Assembly (NCBI GenBank): GCA_028715215.1
Contig: JAQUSF010000007.1
Location: 1-56,637, forward strand
Direction: 5' to 3'
Origin: Candidatus Zixiibacteriota bacterium
GTDB lineage: Bacteria > Zixibacteria > MSB-5A5 > GN15 > FEB-12
Length of the DNA stretch: 56,637 nucleotides
The notes beneath the pieces were generated by a model. It saw only the letters and a list, made by a program, of their open reading frames with translations, had not been told where the DNA came from and did no database searches. Numbering within the stretch: position 1 is the stretch's first letter; each line of letters starts with the position of its first letter. Below are positions 1-7,906 of the stretch, piece after piece. Position numbers and translations under genes: made by a program.

Positions 1-1119
1 GCCCCGGCTGTCGATACGGCGAGTAAAGATAAACTCCCGCCGCCCGAAACAAAACTAAACGTATCTTCAAAAAGCAAGGAGCCCAATAGCCGGCCGGATC
101 AGACTCTGTCCGACAGCTTAAAGCTGATTCAGCAGAACTTGCAGGAATTAACAGCCCGGGTAATTGCTATGCAGCAAGATAAGTCAAAGAATAGACCTGT
201 AATTAATGGTTTTGTCAAGGCCAGTGAAAATAATAACCACAACCTTCAGCGGACTAATTTTAACCTTGATGAAGTGGAACTTGATATCAGCCATAATATC
301 TCGCCCCGGGCTACCGTTCACGCCGATATCGAATTTACCCTTGACAGTCTGGATAATTTCACAGCAGATATCGAACAGGGCTTTATATCCACCCGTTTCG
401 GACGGGCTGACCGGTGGCGGATGGATTTGGGGAAATTTATCGGACCCGCAGGTCTGGAAGCCAGGGACGCCCCCCGGATGAACCTGTATTCCCGGGGTCT
501 GGTTTCTGCATACGGTCTTCCACAGAAAGTAGTCGGTATCATGCTTTCCCGACAATTTTCCCGGTATTTAAACTGGTCGCTCTGGGCGGTTAACGGCTGG
601 GATATCAATAGCGACAATAACAAGGACAAAACCTTCGGCACCCGGATTTCCATAGTGTCTTTAAAGGTTGTAAAATGCAACATCAATGTTATCTCCGGAC
701 CGGAAGATGATGATAATGACTCCCGGAGAAGGTCGGTTTTTGATTGCGACCTCGCACTACAGTATGATAAGTGGTATTTAGGCGGAGAGGTTAATTTCGG
801 TCTGGAAACAAAGGCCCTGGAGAATAATGCCCAGGCCGACTGGTTTGGGATTTTACTTTTAAGTTACTGGGAAATGTCCGGCCGGGTCAAGCTGGCGGCA
901 CGTTTTGACCTGTTTAAGGACCATGACGGACTTCGAACCGGTTTCATTCAAAACCTGAAATCTCTGTCACTGGCCCCGTCTTTCCGGCTGGTTGATAACT
1001 TGCGGGGTCTTATCGAATTTCGTTATGATTTTTCCGACCGGGATGTCTTTTTGAAAGCCGCCGGTGGAACAAGTGATGATTTAATTACTTCAGCATTGGA
1101 ACTTACTTACAGTTTTTAA
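1..1119 (+). CDS. Porin, OmpL-like/BBP2 type (5' truncated by window edge)
   Basis: The reading frame is open from base 1 to the TAA at 1117-1119, so the start and signal peptide lie outside the window. The visible N-terminal part is polar and probably a periplasmic coiled-coil linker. From about residue 60 onward the sequence shows alternating hydrophobic beta strands and ends in ...ELTYSF, with the terminal Phe expected of an outer-membrane barrel. The segments GKFIGPAGLE, APRMNLYSRG and VNGWDINSDNNK resemble conserved stretches of the BBP2/OmpL-like porin family, as I remember it. Its likely role is passive solute diffusion across the outer membrane. A bidirectional terminator follows directly. 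The barrel assignment is strong and the subfamily moderate. Confidence 0.75.
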   Translation, partial: APAVDTASKDKLPPPETKLNVSSKSKEPNSRPDQTLSDSLKLIQQNLQELTARVIAMQQDKSKNRPVINGFVKASENNNHNLQRTNFNLDEVELDISHNISPRATVHADIEFTLDSLDNFTADIEQGFISTRFGRADRWRMDLGKFIGPAGLEARDAPRMNLYSRGLVSAYGLPQKVVGIMLSRQFSRYLNWSLWAVNGWDINSDNNKDKTFGTRISIVSLKVVKCNINVISGPEDDDNDSRRRSVFDCDLALQYDKWYLGGEVNFGLETKALENNAQADWFGILLLSYWEMSGRVKLAARFDLFKDHDGLRTGFIQNLKSLSLAPSFRLVDNLRGLIEFRYDFSDRDVFLKAAGGTSDDLITSALELTYSF

Positions 1120-1124
1120 TAAAA

Positions 1125-1156
1125 AAACGGAAGTGACAAACGTCATCCTTCCGTTT
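1125..1156. terminator. Bidirectional intrinsic terminator
   Basis: AAACGGAAG at 1125-1133 pairs with CTTCCGTTT at 1148-1156. An inner TGAC/GTCA helix extends the stem. An A-run precedes it (a T-run on the minus strand) and TTTAATTTT follows on the plus strand. It lies between the stop codons of convergent genes and can serve both. Confidence 0.85.
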
Positions 1157-1169
1157 AATTTTCAAGGTA

Positions 1170-2024
1170 TTATTTCTCGAGAATGGCTTTGCCAACCCCG
1201 GTTTCAATAATTATTTCCGGTGTGTTACTTCCCAGGGTAAGGGACTTGCGGATATAATTCTGGCGATATCTTTCGAATTCCTCCTCGAGGTCAAAGGCAA
1301 AAGGAGAACTGATACGGCCATGTCTGTAAAGGGTAACAAACTCGAAATGGCCGCGGACGGGATTGCCGTTGTAATCAAGCGTGGCCCTTCCGGCGGCTGA
1401 CGACAGATTCAGGTCGAATTCGGCTGATTCGGCCAGCTGGACATAGACATCGCCGGATGCTGATTCGAAAAAGCCGGCCTGGTCGATGAAAGTGTTCAGG
1501 GCTTCGATATCGCCGGAAGCGGTTTCTATTTTAAAAGTCCCCCGACAGTTATTGAGCCTGATATCTCCCGAAGCCGATTCCACCCTGAGCTCGCCGTTGT
1601 AATCTGATAACGTGATATCGCCGGAAGCCGTTTCAACAATAACGCGACCGGTCAGGCTGGTAGCTTCAAAATCGCCCGAAGCCGAGGAAAAGTCGATTTT
1701 GGTTTCCGGTGGTACGGTCAGAGTCCAGGTGGCTCTGCCGCTGGTAGAGCCGTCAATTTCTTCGCCCAGGTGAAGGTTGTTACCTTTATCGCGAAAAAAC
1801 GGCTCGTATGCGTCATGGGGGGAAAAGGAATAAACCAGATGAACTTCGATGCGATTACTTTGACCGGGCCGGATAATACCATCGCCGCAAACCGTAGTTA
1901 TCCGCACGGTTTTTTTAGCCTCGAAGGTTTTGCTTATTTCCTGTTCGCGGGCGGCATAAAGGTTAACCGCCGGCAACAGGGATATAAGGATTATAAAAAA
2001 GAAGGAAATTCTTTTCTTTAGCAT
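1170..2024 (-). CDS. Exported DUF4097-family beta-helix protein
   Basis: The 284-residue product has a basic N-terminus and hydrophobic core (MLKKRISFFFIILISLLPA) followed by AYA-like cleavage residues, so it is exported. The body carries repeated SASGD/TASGD units (SASGDFEA, TASGDITL, SASGDIRL, TASGDIEA, SASGDVYV), the hallmark of the DUF4097 putative-adhesin repeat, which builds a right-handed beta-helix. Function is unknown; members are usually periplasmic or surface proteins. AGAGGT lies 6-7 bases before the ATG. The gene starts 15 bp after the stop of the upstream protease-like gene on the same strand, so they probably form an operon ending at the shared terminator. Confidence 0.85.
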   Translation of the reverse strand: MLKKRISFFFIILISLLPAVNLYAAREQEISKTFEAKKTVRITTVCGDGIIRPGQSNRIEVHLVYSFSPHDAYEPFFRDKGNNLHLGEEIDGSTSGRATWTLTVPPETKIDFSSASGDFEATSLTGRVIVETASGDITLSDYNGELRVESASGDIRLNNCRGTFKIETASGDIEALNTFIDQAGFFESASGDVYVQLAESAEFDLNLSSAAGRATLDYNGNPVRGHFEFVTLYRHGRISSPFAFDLEEEFERYRQNYIRKSLTLGSNTPEIIIETGVGKAILEK

Positions 2025-2039
2025 ATTTTACCTCTTCTG

Positions 2040-3893
2040 TTATAATAATTCGTTTAAAGTCAGTTTAATTTCTTTCGGCTGTCCTTCATGCATGATACCG
2101 ATTTTATATGTCGTGCCGGCTTTCTCTTTGAACATTTCGCGTATGGTTATGATACTTTTGAAATTTTTTACATCGATATCGTTGATGGTCTTAACGACAT
2201 CGCCGGCAATAATACCCGCTTTACCGGCCGGGGTGTTTTTCGGGGCACACAGGACCGTTATCTCATCGTTATCGGAAACAACCAGTTGCAGGCCTGATTT
2301 GTCGGTAGGGAAACCCCGGTCAAAATCAGCGCCTTTTTCGATTATCATCCGCTGGTCCTTGTAATCAAGATAAAGAATAAAATGGCGGAATAGAGAATTG
2401 CCCAGATTACCGATTTCCTCCGACCGTCTGAAAGCACCTTTTTTCTCAAGCGGGAAATCTATCAGCGGCTCCCTGACGACAAATCCGGCCAGCTCGATAG
2501 TTTTAAATTTGGCCATCCTTTCTTGAAAAGTCCCACCGGCCCCCATTCCCAGACGTTCAATACTGGGGAGCTTTATAAATTCGTGTTTTTCGGCAAAGGG
2601 GTAATGAAACGAGTTGCTGCCCGCACCCAGGTCAACCGACCATTGACCGGAATACTTACCGTCGACAGTCGCCGGTACGCTGAAAGTGTTACCTACCAGG
2701 GGAGCGTCGAGCACCACCCCGAAACCGGTGTATTTAAAATTATCAGGACTGTAAAACGAAAGCAACTCGTTTGCATAATCAACCTTGATGATAAAACGTG
2801 ACAGAAAATCATAACCAAGAATACCATCAACTTCCAGTCCCCACTTTTTGAAAATACTTCTAACTTCGATGGCCGCCACTTTTTGTTCCGAAAAGCGGAT
2901 ACCCTTAAGGCTGTATTCGGGCAGAGTGGTAAAGGTTACGTCGATATGCTGACCGGCTCCCTGGCCCTTCAGTTCTCCCTCCAGTTTCAGCCCCAGCTCT
3001 CTTGCGAATTCAGTATCGATTACCGACATCCCCGCCCCGGTATCCAGGCACCACATTCTTTCTTTGCCCCTGATATTCACCATGATATACAGGTGATTCT
3101 CGATGAACATGAAAGGGATATTCTCGGCATTCTCGCCGTCGGTGAATTCGTAATCTTTAACGTCTTCGCCCGGCGGTTCAAAAAGGGCCGGGTCTATTTC
3201 AAGATTAGATATATATTTAGTCAATTGTATGCTTTGCTTCTGTTCCAGCGGCAGGGTTACCGATTCCTGGTGGAAAGCTACTTTAATTCCATTGATATCC
3301 CGAAAGTCGGAATAGACAGTATGGTTCTCATTGTCCGGTGATTTATTTATGGTTTTTACCAGTAAAAAACTGGTGCTGTTGATGTAATTTAAAGTTATAT
3401 CATCGTTTATGGTGTTGGCAATTTTTACTATGTAGCAGTCACTATCGTTGATTTTTTCATGACCTTCAAAAGATAACCGAAAATACCTGGAGTCAGGATT
3501 CAGATATTCATAGAGTTCACTGAGACGGTTGATTTCCCGGCGTTTCATGGTGTTTTCATCTTTTATGACCTGGACTTTGCCGTTGGCATCCTGCACCCAG
3601 TTGAACCGGCCGTTGTCACCCGAAGTCTGGGTGAATACTTTCAGGTCAACCTCGGTACGATTTAACTGGGGGATTTTTTTCCAATTTTTAAAGGTACCTT
3701 CCATGGAGGCCACCGTCAGGGTACCCTCAGTATAACTGCTCGTTTCCGCTTTCAATTTTTCCAGGCCGCCAACGGCTTTTATATAATCGTTCATGATATC
3801 ATAGGGATTGGTAAGATTATCATGGGCAAAAATTCCCGGGTTCAAAAAAACCGGTATAATTAGCAGACAGAACGAAAAAAAGTAAGACTTCAT
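2040..3893 (-). CDS. Exported retropepsin-like aspartyl protease with PDZ domain
   Basis: The protein has 617 residues. A signal peptide (MKSYFFSFCLLIIPVFLNPG) is followed by a LolA-like region (VGGLEKLKAETSSYTEGTL) to about residue 250. Two retropepsin-like lobes follow: CLDTGAGMSV near residues 281-290 carries the catalytic Asp-Thr-Gly, and SVDLGAGSNS near 418 is a second motif with Leu for Thr. A C-terminal PDZ domain (AGKAGIIAGDVVKTINDIDV) occupies roughly 540-617. The architecture matches exported aspartyl-protease_2/PDZ proteins of FCB bacteria, whose substrates are unknown. AAAGGA lies 7 bases before the ATG. It is the first gene of an operon with the DUF4097 gene and is divergent from the promoter at 4034. 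Confidence 0.8.
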   Translation of the reverse strand: MKSYFFSFCLLIIPVFLNPGIFAHDNLTNPYDIMNDYIKAVGGLEKLKAETSSYTEGTLTVASMEGTFKNWKKIPQLNRTEVDLKVFTQTSGDNGRFNWVQDANGKVQVIKDENTMKRREINRLSELYEYLNPDSRYFRLSFEGHEKINDSDCYIVKIANTINDDITLNYINSTSFLLVKTINKSPDNENHTVYSDFRDINGIKVAFHQESVTLPLEQKQSIQLTKYISNLEIDPALFEPPGEDVKDYEFTDGENAENIPFMFIENHLYIMVNIRGKERMWCLDTGAGMSVIDTEFARELGLKLEGELKGQGAGQHIDVTFTTLPEYSLKGIRFSEQKVAAIEVRSIFKKWGLEVDGILGYDFLSRFIIKVDYANELLSFYSPDNFKYTGFGVVLDAPLVGNTFSVPATVDGKYSGQWSVDLGAGSNSFHYPFAEKHEFIKLPSIERLGMGAGGTFQERMAKFKTIELAGFVVREPLIDFPLEKKGAFRRSEEIGNLGNSLFRHFILYLDYKDQRMIIEKGADFDRGFPTDKSGLQLVVSDNDEITVLCAPKNTPAGKAGIIAGDVVKTINDIDVKNFKSIITIREMFKEKAGTTYKIGIMHEGQPKEIKLTLNELL

Positions 3894-4033
3894 ATGATAA
3901 ATCCTTTCTGCAATCAGCTTTATGGTGGTTTATACGAAAATAAACTTTTGAAGTTGCGCCAGTCAGAAATTACGGGCTTATCGTTTTTCTTAATGACAAC
4001 AGGTTATAAATTCGCAAAATATGCGTTTTATTC

Positions 4034-4062
4034 TTGACAGATAATAAGTTAATGATTATTAT
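4034..4062 (+). promoter_or_regulatory. Sigma70-type promoter candidate
   Basis: TTGACA at 4034-4039, a 17-bp spacer and TATTAT at 4057-4062. A dyad, CGCA(N5)TGCG at 4013-4025, lies just upstream of the -35 box and could be an operator. It points toward the small exported protein gene at 4291. Confidence 0.6.
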
Positions 4063-4290
4063 TATATTAAAGGAAATATGACTTCGGGGTTAGTTATATT
4101 TTCACAATACCCTCACTTCTCATATGGTTACAGTCGCATAGGGCTGGAGCTTATATGTCTCCGCTGATAAATTATTTGTTGAGCAAACGCAGGTTCTGCT
4201 TTATCTGACGAATATGCCCTCACTATATAACCCCGGTTAATATATAAGATAACGGAAAAACTAACGTAATTTTAAATTATGAGGTGTAAA
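4063..4290 (+). promoter_or_regulatory. Long 5' leader with repeats
   Basis: About 220 nt without a convincing ORF separate the promoter from the next start codon. It contains an inverted pair, CGGGGTTA at 4085-4092 and TAACCCCG at 4228-4235, and a direct pair, CCCTCACT at 4110-4117 and 4217-4224. These could close a long-range RNA stem around the leader or be protein sites. I do not recognise a known riboswitch. The remaining 3894-4033 interval is the upstream region of the divergent gene. Confidence 0.35.
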
Positions 4291-4680
4291 ATGAAGCGTT
4301 TACTTGCATTGTTGACGGCAGTGCTTTTCTGTATAACGCTGGTCACACCCCCGGTTTTGGCAACCCCTTATGACCCGTTTAACCCGCACCATGATGGTCA
4401 GGTAACGGGCGGAGATGACTCCGACGAAGCGGATCCCTGGGGTGAATTACAATTAACCGGGGAAAAAGGGAATTTCGGTTATACGGATCTGTCACTATGG
4501 TGGGAAACTACACTCAGATTTTTCGGTAATTATCTGCTCGGTGGTAACTTTCAACCGCCGGTCATCATAATTATCAAGCAATCCAGTAGTAAAAATGAAG
4601 AAAACGGGACCATGAATGAAGACCAAAACACACAAGATACGAATCCTCGACCAGGCGTCCAGACTCCTTCGTCAAAATAG
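4291..4680 (+). CDS. Small exported protein of unknown function
   Basis: I place the start at ATG 4291 because GAGGTG (4281-4286) lies four bases upstream and the protein then begins with a clean signal peptide, MKRLLALLTAVLFCITLV, cleaved near PVLA. An in-frame ATG at 4279 would add only four residues and lacks a binding site. The 129-residue product has an acidic mature N-terminus (DPFNPHHDGQ, GGDDSDEADPWGE), an aromatic middle, a PPVIIIIK hydrophobic patch and a polar Asn/Gln/Ser-rich tail. I recognise no family. The last 65 bases overlap the next gene in another frame, so part of the tail is constrained by that gene. It probably works with the downstream regulator, but no function can be assigned. 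Confidence 0.6.
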   Translation: MKRLLALLTAVLFCITLVTPPVLATPYDPFNPHHDGQVTGGDDSDEADPWGELQLTGEKGNFGYTDLSLWWETTLRFFGNYLLGGNFQPPVIIIIKQSSSKNEENGTMNEDQNTQDTNPRPGVQTPSSK

Positions 4681-6793
4681 CCATGCCGCAGCGCTGGAGT
4701 TGTTGAACCGCCCGGTGGCAGATGATGGGGATTTGTTAACCAGAGGTGAGTGGTGTCTTCTCAAGGGCGAGTGTCTGTTATTTATGGGTAATTACGACCA
4801 TGATTACCCGGAACAGGCGATTCGGATTTTCCGCAAAACCTCGGAACACGGACTTTTCGCCAGAGCGAAATACCTGAAAGGCTGGCAGCACCAGGGACGT
4901 GGTGAGAATCGGGAAGCTAAAGAAGCTCTTCTGGAAGCCTACACTTCCTTTTTACGAGTGGATGATTTTAGTTTAGCCGCCCGCACCCTGAACCGGTTGG
5001 CTTCCCTTTGTGTCCTCTGCGGCGACATCGAGCAGGCAATCGATAACCTGGTGAAGTGCATTGAGTATCATCGTAAAGCCGGTAACACCGATAAAGTCAG
5101 GGTCTGTGAAAATAACCTTGCCCTGATTTATCGTAAAACCGGCCGGATTAAAGAATCGCTGGCGCTTTATGCCGACGGTCAGAACGACTATGAACAACTC
5201 GATAAGAGAAACCGGGGTGTTTTTAAACTCGGTTATGCTGTTTCCAGAGCCTTAAGCGGGGATACCCGCCAGGCCAGAAAACTTCTGGAGCAGGCCTACG
5301 AACTGGTTAACGATTATCAGCGTGAAACCGCCATCTATTATGAATACCTGGGCTGGGTTTTGCTGCTTGAAGAGAAATATGAAGCTGCGGATAAAGCCCT
5401 GCAACGCAGTTTAAAAATAGCGCATGCAATCGCAGTCGGTTCCGACCATGATTCCCAGGTGAAGCGCCTCCTGGCCGACCTGTCTTTGGCCCGGGGAGAT
5501 TTTTCCCGAGCTGAGGAATATGCCACCGAAGCACTCGCAATTGCCGAGAAAATAAATGAACAGGTCGAGATTGCCGCCTGCTACCGGGTTCTGGCCCGGG
5601 TTGCATATCAAAACGGCAACAACTGTCAGGCTCGGGAATGGTTCAAAAAGGCTGTCAATCTTTTCAGCCACCTTTCGTCGCGATACGAAATGGCTCTGAC
5701 CCGCTATCAGGCTGCCCTTTGCGGACTGTACACCAATAGCGAACGGACCGCTTATTTGTATCTGGCCCGGGAGTATTTTGAAGCTGAAGGAATTGAGTCT
5801 TATGTCAGGGCAATCGACCAGGCTCTCGAGAGCATAGAGAAAACCGCCCCTGAAAATAAACCGTCACCGGTTCAGCATCGCCTGCCGGCCGACGGCGAAT
5901 GTCCGGTTATAATCGCAGCCAACTACAAAATGAAGAAGGTGCTTGAGTTCGCCCGCCATGTAGCTCGCTCGGAAATGAATATCCTTCTAACCGGCGCTAC
6001 CGGCACCGGTAAGGACCTGATGGCGCGTTATATCCATTATCACAGCGGCAGAAAGGGTAAACTGATTACCCTCAATGCCGCGGCGATTCCCAATTCGATG
6101 GTTGAAGCCGAGCTTTTCGGTTACGCCCGGGGGGCTTTCACCGGTGCGGAATTCGAAAAACCCGGTATCTTCGAAGTAGTCGACGGCGGAACCTTTTATC
6201 TCAATGAAATCGCCGATGCCACTCCCGAGTTCCAGGCCAAGCTTCTCGAAATACTGGAGACCCGGTGTGTCCGCCGCCTGGGTGAAAATATCACCCGACC
6301 GGTTAATTTCCGCCTGATTGCCGCTACCAATCACGACCTTAACGAACGGATAAAAAACAACCTCTTCCGCCTGGACCTGTTTCATCGTTTGAATGAAATC
6401 CCCATTGACCTGCCGCCTCTGGATAAAAGGACCGATGATATCCCGGCGCTGGTAGAGTATTTCCTTTTAAACCTGGGTAAGGATGTTCGCGAGAACGGCA
6501 ATCGTCGGGAAATCGAACGGCTGGGTGCCCTGATGGGGCATCGCTCCTGGCCGGGTAATGTACGGCACCTCTGGCACGAGGTTAACCGCCTCTGGCTGGC
6601 TTCTCAATTTAACCTGGAACGGATGCTGGTACTGGCCGAAGAAAACCTGCCCCGTTCGGAGCGCGAAGAACTTTTGACAATGCTCCGCGCTACCGGGTGG
6701 AACCGTCGCGAAGCCGCCCGGCGTCTGGGCGTCAGTGAGGCTACGGTACGCTATCGAATGCGCAAATATAATATTTATGAGGAAAACGAGTGA
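4616..6793 (+). CDS. TPR-containing sigma54-dependent transcriptional activator
   Basis: The protein has 725 residues. The N-terminal ~420 are helical TPR repeats rather than a receiver or PAS domain, suggesting sensing by protein or peptide contact. The AAA+ domain has Walker A GATGTGKD near 457, an intact GAFTGA sigma54-contact loop near 505-510 and an arginine-finger region LFRLDLFHRLN. A C-terminal Fis-type helix-turn-helix (NRREAARRLGVSEATVRYRM) spans about 694-715. The Walker B region reads GGTFYLNEIAD where the family usually has L-D-E, so the Asp is Asn. ATG 4616 has only a weak upstream GGGAC, and the long overlap with the preceding gene suggests translational coupling. It should activate sigma54 promoters, none of which I could identify here. 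Confidence 0.9.
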   Translation: MKTKTHKIRILDQASRLLRQNSHAAALELLNRPVADDGDLLTRGEWCLLKGECLLFMGNYDHDYPEQAIRIFRKTSEHGLFARAKYLKGWQHQGRGENREAKEALLEAYTSFLRVDDFSLAARTLNRLASLCVLCGDIEQAIDNLVKCIEYHRKAGNTDKVRVCENNLALIYRKTGRIKESLALYADGQNDYEQLDKRNRGVFKLGYAVSRALSGDTRQARKLLEQAYELVNDYQRETAIYYEYLGWVLLLEEKYEAADKALQRSLKIAHAIAVGSDHDSQVKRLLADLSLARGDFSRAEEYATEALAIAEKINEQVEIAACYRVLARVAYQNGNNCQAREWFKKAVNLFSHLSSRYEMALTRYQAALCGLYTNSERTAYLYLAREYFEAEGIESYVRAIDQALESIEKTAPENKPSPVQHRLPADGECPVIIAANYKMKKVLEFARHVARSEMNILLTGATGTGKDLMARYIHYHSGRKGKLITLNAAAIPNSMVEAELFGYARGAFTGAEFEKPGIFEVVDGGTFYLNEIADATPEFQAKLLEILETRCVRRLGENITRPVNFRLIAATNHDLNERIKNNLFRLDLFHRLNEIPIDLPPLDKRTDDIPALVEYFLLNLGKDVRENGNRREIERLGALMGHRSWPGNVRHLWHEVNRLWLASQFNLERMLVLAEENLPRSEREELLTMLRATGWNRREAARRLGVSEATVRYRMRKYNIYEENE

Positions 6794-6809
6794 CAAAATT
6801 ATTTTGTCA
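6791..6809. repeat. Perfect 19-bp palindrome at the activator stop codon
   Basis: TGACAAAATTATTTTGTCA is fully self-complementary around its central T and begins with the TGA stop of the activator gene. No T-run follows, so it is more likely a protein-binding site or mRNA 3' hairpin than a terminator. CGAAGG/CCTTCG (6825-6857) forms another hairpin, and TTGACA...TGTCAA frames 6894-6914. Confidence 0.6.
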
Positions 6810-6915
6810 TGATGATGATGGTAACGAAGGTTCGGAGTATATTACAATTCGCCTTCGACTGTTGTTGAGTGTCTTAAAATAATTTTGTTGCCTTTGACAT
6901 ATATTTATTGTCAAC

Positions 6916-6952
6916 AGCCGGTGTACCTTCCCCCTCGTACACCGGCTTTTTT
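6916..6952 (+). terminator. Strong intrinsic terminator
   Basis: AGCCGGTGTAC at 6916-6926 pairs perfectly with GTACACCGGCT at 6937-6947, with a 10-nt loop and T6. It ends the transcript of the exported protein and activator genes. Confidence 0.92.
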
Positions 6953-7415
6953 ATATGTCAGGACTGCGCAAGTGCGTAATTGCACTGCGTAAATCATGCT
7001 GCACCTTATTCTTTAATTTTCAATAACTTACCAGCCGGCGCGTAATTTATCCCCTTTTGCCGGTGTTAAATATCAAAAATCGAGCAAAAAATATCTGGCA
7101 TGCGGATTCTGCTACATGCTCAAATCGCATTGTCAATGAACAGCTTATAAATTTTTATCCAGTCCCCATGTTAATTGGCATGCCAGTTGATGTCTTTCAC
7201 TACCGTAGGCATAACTCCCGTTTCTTTCTAGCGCAGAGACCCTGGCCGGATCTGGATGACGAGGGGGGTAAGGTCCTTTGTTACCGGATCCGGCAGGTTA
7301 TTTTATGGGAGTGAATTTTAAGCAAATAAGCATAAATAATAAATAAAGTTAATTGTAAACCTTTATTAGCGCAAGCAGGCAGAGAGAGGGAATGACAGGG
7401 GAGAAAGGGGTTCAA
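6953..7415. other. Hairpin-rich noncoding DNA
   Basis: I see no credible gene. An 85-codon frame at 7057-7314 has no ribosome site and no recognisable sequence. Inverted repeats include AGTGC/GCACT at 6971-6986 and a 14-bp interrupted stem at 7241-7297, where GCCGGATCTGG (7245-7255) pairs with CCGGATCCGGC (7284-7294) and flanking CCT pairs with AGG. TGGCATGCCA at 7177 is a short perfect palindrome. The stretch could hold a small RNA or a leader for the peptide at 7416. Confidence 0.4.
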
Positions 7416-7499
7416 ATGGTGAGAAAAATGTATTTGAAGGAATCGTTATTGTTTCTCTTTTCGATTGCTGTAGCTTTTTTTTCTTTGCTCTTGAGATAA
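7416..7499 (+). CDS. Possible 27-residue single-span membrane peptide
   Basis: ATG 7416 to TAA 7497-7499 encodes a 27-residue peptide beginning MVRKMYLKES, then a fully hydrophobic stretch LLFLFSIAVAFFSLLL and a final Arg. The basic N-terminus plus one hydrophobic helix is the layout of small membrane proteins, including type I toxins. AAAGGGG (7404-7410) sits five bases before the ATG, a strong ribosome site. Strong hairpins and an intrinsic terminator follow, consistent with a short dedicated transcript. The sequence alone cannot prove translation, and no known family is recognised. Confidence 0.45.
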   Translation: MVRKMYLKESLLFLFSIAVAFFSLLLR

Positions 7500-7533
7500 T
7501 ATTCAATTCAGCACGAGGAGCAGTACACCAGAG

Positions 7534-7565
7534 CAGCCTGACGGTAGGCGGTTACCGTCAGGCTG
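7534..7565. repeat. Perfect 13-bp hairpin
   Basis: CAGCCTGACGGTA (7534-7546) pairs without mismatch with TACCGTCAGGCTG (7553-7565) around a six-base loop, GGCGGT. No T-run follows. A perfect Shine-Dalgarno-like AAAGGAGGTG (7574-7583) comes next, without a good following ATG. Confidence 0.7.
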
Positions 7566-7601
7566 AGTTATTTAAAGGAGGTGTGGTCGGAGGGGGGATA
7601 C

Positions 7602-7627
7602 AGCCGGGTCCAGACCCGGCTTTTTTT
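7602..7627 (+). terminator. Intrinsic terminator
   Basis: AGCCGGGT (7602-7609) pairs with ACCCGGCT (7614-7621) around CCAG, followed by a T-run. It closes a transcription unit that would include the 27-residue ORF and the 13-bp hairpin. Confidence 0.85.
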
Positions 7628-7906
7628 ATAGGTGGTCAGGTAACACTTGCCTTCGGTTAACAGAGCCATATAGAACATTCGTGCACCACGATGAAGTCAG
7701 GATGGAGGTCAAAATCTCGAAGAGTTTTGACAATTGGTAAAAAGCAAATAAAAAATAGGCAGAACTACTAACGGATTCTGCCTTACCATTACTGAGACCT
7801 TGAGAAAGAAGTTAAAAAACTGCTTGTAAAAAAATAATAGACTTTAAATATTACCTATAGATAAATATAGTGTTTACGATTTTATAGTACCAAGAGTAAA
7901 ATTACT
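7628..7906. other. Intergenic region before the HNH gene
   Basis: AT-rich DNA with no ORF that I can support. It contains an 8-bp hairpin, AGGCAGAA (7757-7764) with TTCTGCCT (7776-7783). No strong promoter stands out. Confidence 0.4.

Noticed and set aside
7085-7195. Possible sigma54 promoters at TGGCATG...TGCT (7097) and TGGCATGCCAGTTGAT (7177)
   Set aside because: The first has wrong GG-GC spacing (12 instead of 10) and the second has GA in place of the near-invariant GC at -12.
7057-7314. 85-codon plus-strand ORF
   Set aside because: No ribosome site, no recognisable motif, and it runs through the 7241-7297 inverted repeat; more likely noncoding.
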